A DNA stretch of 64,000 nt. Source: Stenopsyche tienmushanensis (taxonomy: Eukaryota; Arthropoda; Insecta; Trichoptera; Stenopsychidae). The translations under genes and the position numbers were made by a program. The notes beneath the pieces are model-generated. The model was not told where the DNA came from. It made no database searches and was given only the letters and a program-made list of their open reading frames with translations. The stretch's first letter is position 1. Every line of letters starts with the position of its first letter. The DNA lies in the NCBI GenBank assembly GCA_008973525.1, contig WACJ01000044.1, forward strand, positions 372,001 to 436,000. The letters run 5' to 3'. Positions 57,986-64,000 of the stretch are shown here, piece by piece.

Positions 57986-60259
57986 CTGCACTCACAATGG
58001 CTTATTGCAGATAGCGTGACGCCCCTCGACAACCCCCACACATGCTTCCGCCATCACACCGCAGCCCACTCCTTCTCAATATTTTTCTAACAGAGACACC
58101 CGCTAATTACTTAACACCTTCGTGCTCATTCATTCGACCGTAAAAACATAAACAATGCTTAGGAAATTATTCATTATATTTGCGCTCCAACGTGTTACTC
58201 ACTTAATCACTTAACACCCGACACGTTTTTATAGAATTCTCAGAACAGCTAATTCGGATTGTTTCAAAGACACTCAGAAACGTATGATCTATTTCAAAAA
58301 CTCAGACACAATATACACTAACAACAATAGATTTAAAAAAGTCTAACGCAGTTCAGCCAGTCATTCTCATAACCAGATATATTTTTTATAATATGATGGT
58401 GTTATATTTTTAATTTTCTTGTCTAATACTCATATCGCATATATTTTAACAAATTGATGTTGTAAAACCACATTAAAGTTTCATAAATGACATTTTTTTG
58501 CATAATTATCCGAATTAAGTATCGTGATTTGCCCCTCTATTATTGCAAAATAAATTTAAGGTTTTATAAAAATCAAAGATATTGCTAAAAAGTGAAGATT
58601 TCCATCAAGGGTGTGCATTATACTATTAGAAGACATCAGGAGATTAAGGCTTTGAAGAACAAAAAAATACTGGACCACCCAAAATCCACCATAAATGCCG
58701 AAGATAATTTAATTATATTATTGTGCGAGAGCTTTAGTTTGTACAAATGCCAATAATTAGTGTGTGGTTATTTTGAAGATAAAAGCTTGGATATTTAAAT
58801 AAAATTGATTGAAAATTAAATAAAGAGGGTTACTCTACCCAAGTTTAATCCCAAGACTTGTTTCTAACTATTGGGAATAAGATTCATCAAAACGCAAAAA
58901 ATCGTTTACCTACTTGTGCCGATATGCTCTGAAATAACTAACTTATACTAGAGAAATGTATCAAGTGATTGTTTAATTAAATTGCAATAATACATATCAA
59001 AGGTGGACATTTTAATGAAATTGTTATATAATTTTTTTTTTAACCAAACTATGCGTTCTTTTTTAATACATATATTATATGATTATATTAAAGAAGACAT
59101 GTTTGGCATCATTATTTTTTATCAATTTCAATAAATGATGAATTATATAGTTTTTCACGTATTACTAAAAGTTTATAAACTTATTATCGGTAGTGTACAC
59201 TTCCAATTGCAAAATAGTACATAGCTGCATCTCAAACAATAAGTTGCTACTTTTCAAATAACATAAAGAATACACAATATCATGCAAAAACAAATTTCTT
59301 CTTTCGTTTCACTCTAAAAATATGCTCATTTCATACAAATAATGGTTATAAACACTAAAAAAGACATATTAATGCATAGTAGCAGTTCACAAATAAAAGA
59401 GAGTTGACTGAAGATGAACATTGACGTCCTCTGGAATCATCTTCTGAAGAAAGTATCCCCAATATTGGAAAAATGTGCTGTTGTTGTTGACTTCTTTTCA
59501 AATGAACTGCATGAATAACAAAGATTTTAAATCTTGAATGAAGTTCATGCAGTTAAAAATCAAGACATTGCTCACCCCTTAAAATAATATTGGAATGAAA
59601 AGTCAACTGATGTTTTAGGATGTAGAACGATTTTTTTGCTAGAAATCAAGCCATAGAATTAATCCCTATCAAAAAAATATTCTTTTTGTACCACACCAAG
59701 ATGGTCCTCATTTAAAGTCAAGATGGCCCTCAAAAAACGTACTTATTATGCTACCATTGGTATAACAATATACCAATACATATGTTTTCGAAAATTGGGG
59801 AGTCATTCAACAATATGTGTTCTGACAACCAAGACACCCTTCATATAGGTCATGAATTTCAAATTTCAAACTGTTCAATCTCTATTCAATATGAAAATTA
59901 AACTCATTGACCTTATTTTTTATATAATGAGGAAATATATTAGTTGTTAATTATACAAATATGGAAATTCATCGAAATATATTTCGATGAATGATATTCT
60001 TCTTCTTGTATTTAGTTGTGTTGAGGTTGCAAGCCCGTGGATAAATTTGAACTGGAAATCATCGTCCTTTCGATCTGATATCCAAACCATTATATTGTAG
60101 GCATACAAATCCATCACGCTACTGGGATTCTCGAATGCCACTCTTCAATCGATAAGACAAATATGAGCTTACTCTCTTTGTGACATGTAGGTCCAATGGT
60201 TATGTATCTTTTTCTGCTTTTAATTAAGTTAAAACCTGTAATCAAAATGAGAATCTAAG
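57986..60259. other. Intergenic DNA, mostly very AT-rich
   Basis: No gene was recognised. A C-rich block at 58015-58130 follows the SINE candidate. At 59505-59554 there is a nested inverted repeat, reported separately. The rest is low-complexity AT. Confidence 0.45.
59505..59554. repeat. Nested inverted repeat (11-bp outer, 7-bp inner arms)
   Basis: AACTGCATGAA at 59505-59515 pairs perfectly with TTCATGCAGTT at 59544-59554. Inside, AAGATTT at 59521-59527 pairs with AAATCTT at 59529-59535 around one T. A cruciform or short RNA hairpin is possible. The whole is shorter than usual for an animal pre-miRNA and the inner loop is too tight to fold fully. Confidence 0.6.
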
Positions 60260-60780
60260 CTTGTTAAACGAGCAGACGTTTTTAAAAATCATCTTATGGA
60301 CTACGTATGTATGTCATTTTCAAGCATCAAATACTTGGATATTTTTGGATAGATTTTACAAGACTTCAGGTCTCATCTCGGCGATAATCGTCGCCGAAGC
60401 TCATACAAAATATCCGTTATTTCGCATATCGTACATCGCGTGTCTAGACAAGGGAAGGCTGTCGTGTCGAATCTCGAGTTTGTTATTGATTTATTGCCCA
60501 ATTATAGCGGCTGCGGTGAAGAGTCGTGACTCCGCGGTGGCCAACGTGGCTTCGAAACGTCAACAATCTCACACGTACATCGCACGGCTTGTGTCCATAA
60601 TATCATCACGCATTATTGACCACATCCTCCGAGCTATTTTATATATAAATCAACTGTATCCTGTTATAACAGCTCGCCACTTGTCCGATTTCTTGACTCC
60701 TGAAAGCTGCTGAAGCCCGGAGCGCACGACCGCTGCTGGTCCATGAAACGCCTCAATCGAAGTCTGCGTAAATTACAATC
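60260..60780. promoter_or_regulatory. GC-richer island, candidate regulatory DNA
   Basis: Compositionally distinct in an AT desert. It contains TTGTTATTGATTTATTGCCC, which resembles TALE/Hox composite sites, and the perfect palindrome CTGTTATAACAG at 60661-60672. A 150-codon plus-strand frame crosses it (60261-60713, TTG at its beginning) but has no known domain and is more likely accidental. The regulatory role is inference only. Confidence 0.25.
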
Positions 60781-62205
60781 AATCAATTACCTCATATGGG
60801 AGCGAGCAATCAATATTTATGGTTATCGATACTGGATTTATTTAAAGACAAATCCATTACAGATTGATAGATATTGTGTAAGAGAGTTCAGCGTTTAGCA
60901 GACCCCATTTTTTCTCCGCCGTTACATAAACGTATGCGGTACGAGTATGTTAACAGTCATTAATGGTATTTAATAGAGTCCATATCGATGTCGATCACAA
61001 TCTGTGCATGTTATCTAGTTTCTATTATATTAATTATGAATGTTAAGCAGGCAGTAGTAGTTTCAGGTCATTTACTTGGTGAGCAGGTAGGTGGTGGTCA
61101 GTGGATGGCAGGTAGCAGCTACCGAAGCAGAGTGCTGCTCCAGCGGCTATCTGTTATAATAAATACCAATTAGCAAGTGTCAACTACTATTTATTTTAAT
61201 GGTCCCGCTTTTGAATTAACCACTCAACGTACACTCAATCAAATATCAAGTCAATAGCTCATTTATATATATTTTAAATGTATGTCAAATACTTGTACCT
61301 CATTAGAATTACCGTATTCCCACATTATTTTATCCTGATCAGAGTCCATATCAAAGCAATCTGGAAAATGAACAAAAAATATCAATTTACCCTAGTTACA
61401 CTCAATGTGACTACTACCTCTCATTGTCTGGATGATTGCTTTGTGTAGCAAAATCTACCAAACTACAAATTCTTAACTCCTTAAAAACCATGCGCACAGA
61501 TTTGTACGTTTAATGACTTTGTATCTTCATACGCTAATTTATTATTATTACAAAAACTATCAACTAATTTTAAAAGATCAAAACTGTGCAAATAAAACTA
61601 GTTTTTGAGTCAAGATCGATATGTAAACATACATTTTTCTATGCAAATAATTTTTGTGTATGTAAAATTTCAGAGTCCCTTTTATATTATCCATTATCTT
61701 AGTTTCTTGCCATGAATCGACTTCCACATTCAAATGTTCGCAAATTCATTATTTCTCAAAGTCCTCTGAGGTTTTGCAGCAAAAACTGGTATTCACAATG
61801 AGGGCTTCAAACCGTTATGTTTTCCCAAAAAATTATATCGGTTCGATTGCAGATTTTTTTCCGAGAAAATGATAACAATATTATCTGAAATATTGATTTA
61901 ATAGGACAATTAGCAAGACGTACAAAGAGTAAATATTACAGTGTTAAATAAGCAAAAATTGGGATATCTGGGGGATTGGGATGGGGTGTCTCAAATCATA
62001 TGATATTATATATTAATGCATTTTCTCTATATAATACATATGTACATACGGCTTTTTAAGCACATTTTTTATTGTGACAAGAACCACAGTTAGTTCTGTA
62101 TTTTTCATTAATTCTACTGTAGCGTGGGAATAATTTGCGATTGTTTTTATTGATTGTAAAAATAAATTAATTAATTTCGTCGTTTAATATCGATTTTTGG
62201 TCGTC
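60781..62205. other. Intergenic AT-rich DNA
   Basis: No gene, RNA or transposon was recognised. A G-rich patch at 61078-61150 (GTGAGCAGGTAGGTGGTGGT) stands out but has no known function. Confidence 0.45.
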
Positions 62206-62735
62206 AAAGCGGGTCGTTTAATTTGGCGTTCGGACCTCAACCGTTCTTAAGGGTCGTAGGCCGAGCAAATTCTTTCTGTTCTTTTCTGGGCGCCTTGGGG
62301 ACCAGTCGTGTTAATTTCGCGCTACGTTTCCATCATCAAGCCTCTGCGTCGTGATCGTCTGCCGTATCACAAAATGGTAAATAAAATTTATTAATCGAAG
62401 TTCATCATGTTTTAATTGTTTTCCTATCGTTTTTGAGGTTTCCTCCTTTTTGGTGTCGTCATATGAGCGGTCGAAGTTAAAGAATCGCCCCCTCGGCGGA
62501 GGTATACGCATATTCCGTCGCGGATGCTTCGAGTTTGTCTCGGTGTCGCGGGGTTTCTTCGCCCCTGAGGGCGGAGCCCCTTCGCTTCTCGTCGAGGTCC
62601 TTCGGGCCGAGATGAGAGGCGTAGGGGTGCGTCCGGTCTCCGGAGCGCCCCGCGATTCGAGACGCCCCTCGTGGCGGGCTGTTTGAGGCAGCTGCGACGA
62701 AGATTGCGGGCCCCTGAAGACGGCAAGGGGCTTTA
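62206..62735. mobile_element. GC-rich block, probable transposon fragment of unknown class
   Basis: About 500 bp, strongly GC-rich against the AT-rich surroundings, with sharp edges. It includes GGTCGTAGGCCGAGCAAATT, CGCCCCTGAGGGCGGAGCCC and GGCGGGCTGTTTGAGGCAGC. Open frames on both strands (up to 160 codons on the minus strand) are Arg/Pro-rich and have no recognisable domain, as expected from GC richness alone. No terminal repeats or target duplication were found. Confidence 0.35.
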
Positions 62736-64000
62736 AACGCAACACTACCATTACAGAATTTAAAAATAAACTATATTTCAAATTTGGTTTCAATATGTTG
62801 GCTTGTTAAATACAGGTGGCAGCAGGGAAACTTCCTTATTTAAAACGCGCTCTCAGAAGTTAAAATTATGTAAAGAAGAATGAAATAATACTCATTTAAA
62901 AGAAAAGACTCTAACGTTTTTATCATGTAGATTTAGTAACAATCGTTCAGAGAACAAGGGAGGAAAGCTCGGTTTGCCATAGAGGCATCATCCCACCTTT
63001 TCGAAATAGCTGTCACTTCAGGGTGCACATTTCAAATAAGATAGAATCCCTGTCACAAATTAAATTATTTGTAAGCTGTATATATAAGTTTGCAAGTACC
63101 TATAAGTACAAAAATTGACTGTATTAGAGTTTATTGCCAAAATTAATTTTCGAACGGATAAGCAGATTAAAATTCTATAGTCTAATAATTTGAAGCAACC
63201 AGTGGCCATCACATAATAAAGACTTCCCAATATCATAATTTAAATTATAGTGAATTATTGCTGTGTATTTTATTTACAAACATAAATATACTATATGAAA
63301 CTCGAATGCTTCCAAGTCGTCTTGCTGTACCAACCAAACCTGTCCTTGTTTGTTGTCTATGTAAAAAATCCTCAAAATAAACAGGCATTCTTCATCTCAC
63401 GCAAACCGTGACAAGTATATATTCTTATCTAAAGATTTCTATAGACTTCTTCACAAAACAGGATACAATTTAGATACGAATATAGGATAGCTAATGAATT
63501 TCAAAAAATTTGGCAATATCGTGTGAAAGATTTTCCGATTGTTATTTAGTGTTTCTTTGCTGCTTTTAATTCGATATCAATCATGATTTAAGCTTATAAA
63601 TCTCAGCAATAAAATAAATCTAGTTAGTCACGATCTGCACGATCTGCTATTGTCTATTAATCTCTCATGGATTAGTCGTAAGGTGCAATATACGGTTATT
63701 CTAAATGATTATGGCCATTTTATATTTTATTTAAAAAATCCGGTTAAATGAGAGTGAAATGACACGTTTTATATGCAGACAGAATTATAGAAACAATTTA
63801 TTCCTATTTGAATGAATACAGAGAATGTCTTATCGATTAAAATATAAATATAATAATAAAAGGAGTTCCAAGGGACCTCAAGAGCTCACGACAAAAAAGT
63901 CAGCATGTTCTTTTTTGTTTTCTTAAAAAGCTGTGCTACTGAATTTCCTCTACCAAATACTTGATCGCCTACCAATAAAAGGACAAAGGCGCTCCGTGAC
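62736..64000. other. Intergenic AT-rich DNA to the window end
   Basis: No gene or repeat was recognised. Only short chance frames are present. Confidence 0.45.

Noticed and set aside
60261..60713. 150-codon plus-strand frame as a possible gene
   Set aside because: Begins with TTG, has no recognisable domain or splice context, and lies in a compositionally unusual non-coding island.
62311..62793. 160-codon minus-strand Arg/Pro-rich frame
   Set aside because: Composition follows the GC richness of the block; an overlapping frame on the same strand and one on the other are equally open; no motif.

Overview
This is an AT-rich stretch of an animal nuclear genome, almost certainly an insect or close arthropod relative. 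It has a spliced homeobox gene with a 69-bp intron, a 3' AATAAA signal, and relics of mariner, Tigger/pogo, hAT-like, Penelope, Helitron and non-LTR elements. There are no operons, bacterial genes, CRISPR arrays or viral genomes. Nearly all of the window is a gene desert.

The only host gene I can support is at the left edge. Positions 3052-3521 (+) hold the last two exons of an Msx/Drop (muscle segment homeobox) gene, with a complete homeodomain interrupted between residues 44 and 45. Earlier exons are not visible and must lie before position 1. The roughly 45 kb that follow are non-coding DNA seeded with decayed transposons. Short GC-richer islands (for example 13.5-13.8, 14.8-15.0, 29.2-29.7, 31.3-31.5, 56.5-56.9 and 60.4-60.75 kb) could be distal enhancers of this developmental gene, but that is inference.

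The transposon layer, left to right: a hAT-like non-autonomous element (9.0-9.6 kb) with a related end at 15.5 kb; internally deleted mariners at 11.3 and 26.2 kb and a lone mariner end at 45.7 kb; a composite at 16.0-17.4 kb with a 16-bp tandem array, a GC-rich hairpin, the 3' end of a Penelope-like element (GIY-YIG domain) and a Helitron helicase scrap; a non-LTR reverse-transcriptase fossil next to a pogo-like transposase tail (19.3-20.3 kb); two copies of one Tigger-like family (27.0-27.9 and 42.45-43.66 kb); a four-copy LTR-like repeat (22.1, 30.3, 33.8 and 39.4 kb); and one good and one weak tRNA-derived SINE candidate.

The best-preserved element is a complete R1-clade non-LTR retrotransposon on the minus strand (48751-53809). 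It has a poly(A) tail, both ORFs open, and perfect 14-bp target-site duplications. ORF1 is a Gag-like protein with three zinc knuckles. ORF2 joins an APE-type endonuclease to a reverse transcriptase and overlaps the ORF1 stop in a stop/restart arrangement. It looks like a recent insertion. I found no convincing undescribed system; the most informative items are this element, the Penelope/Helitron junction, the 16-bp array and the Tigger deletion derivative.
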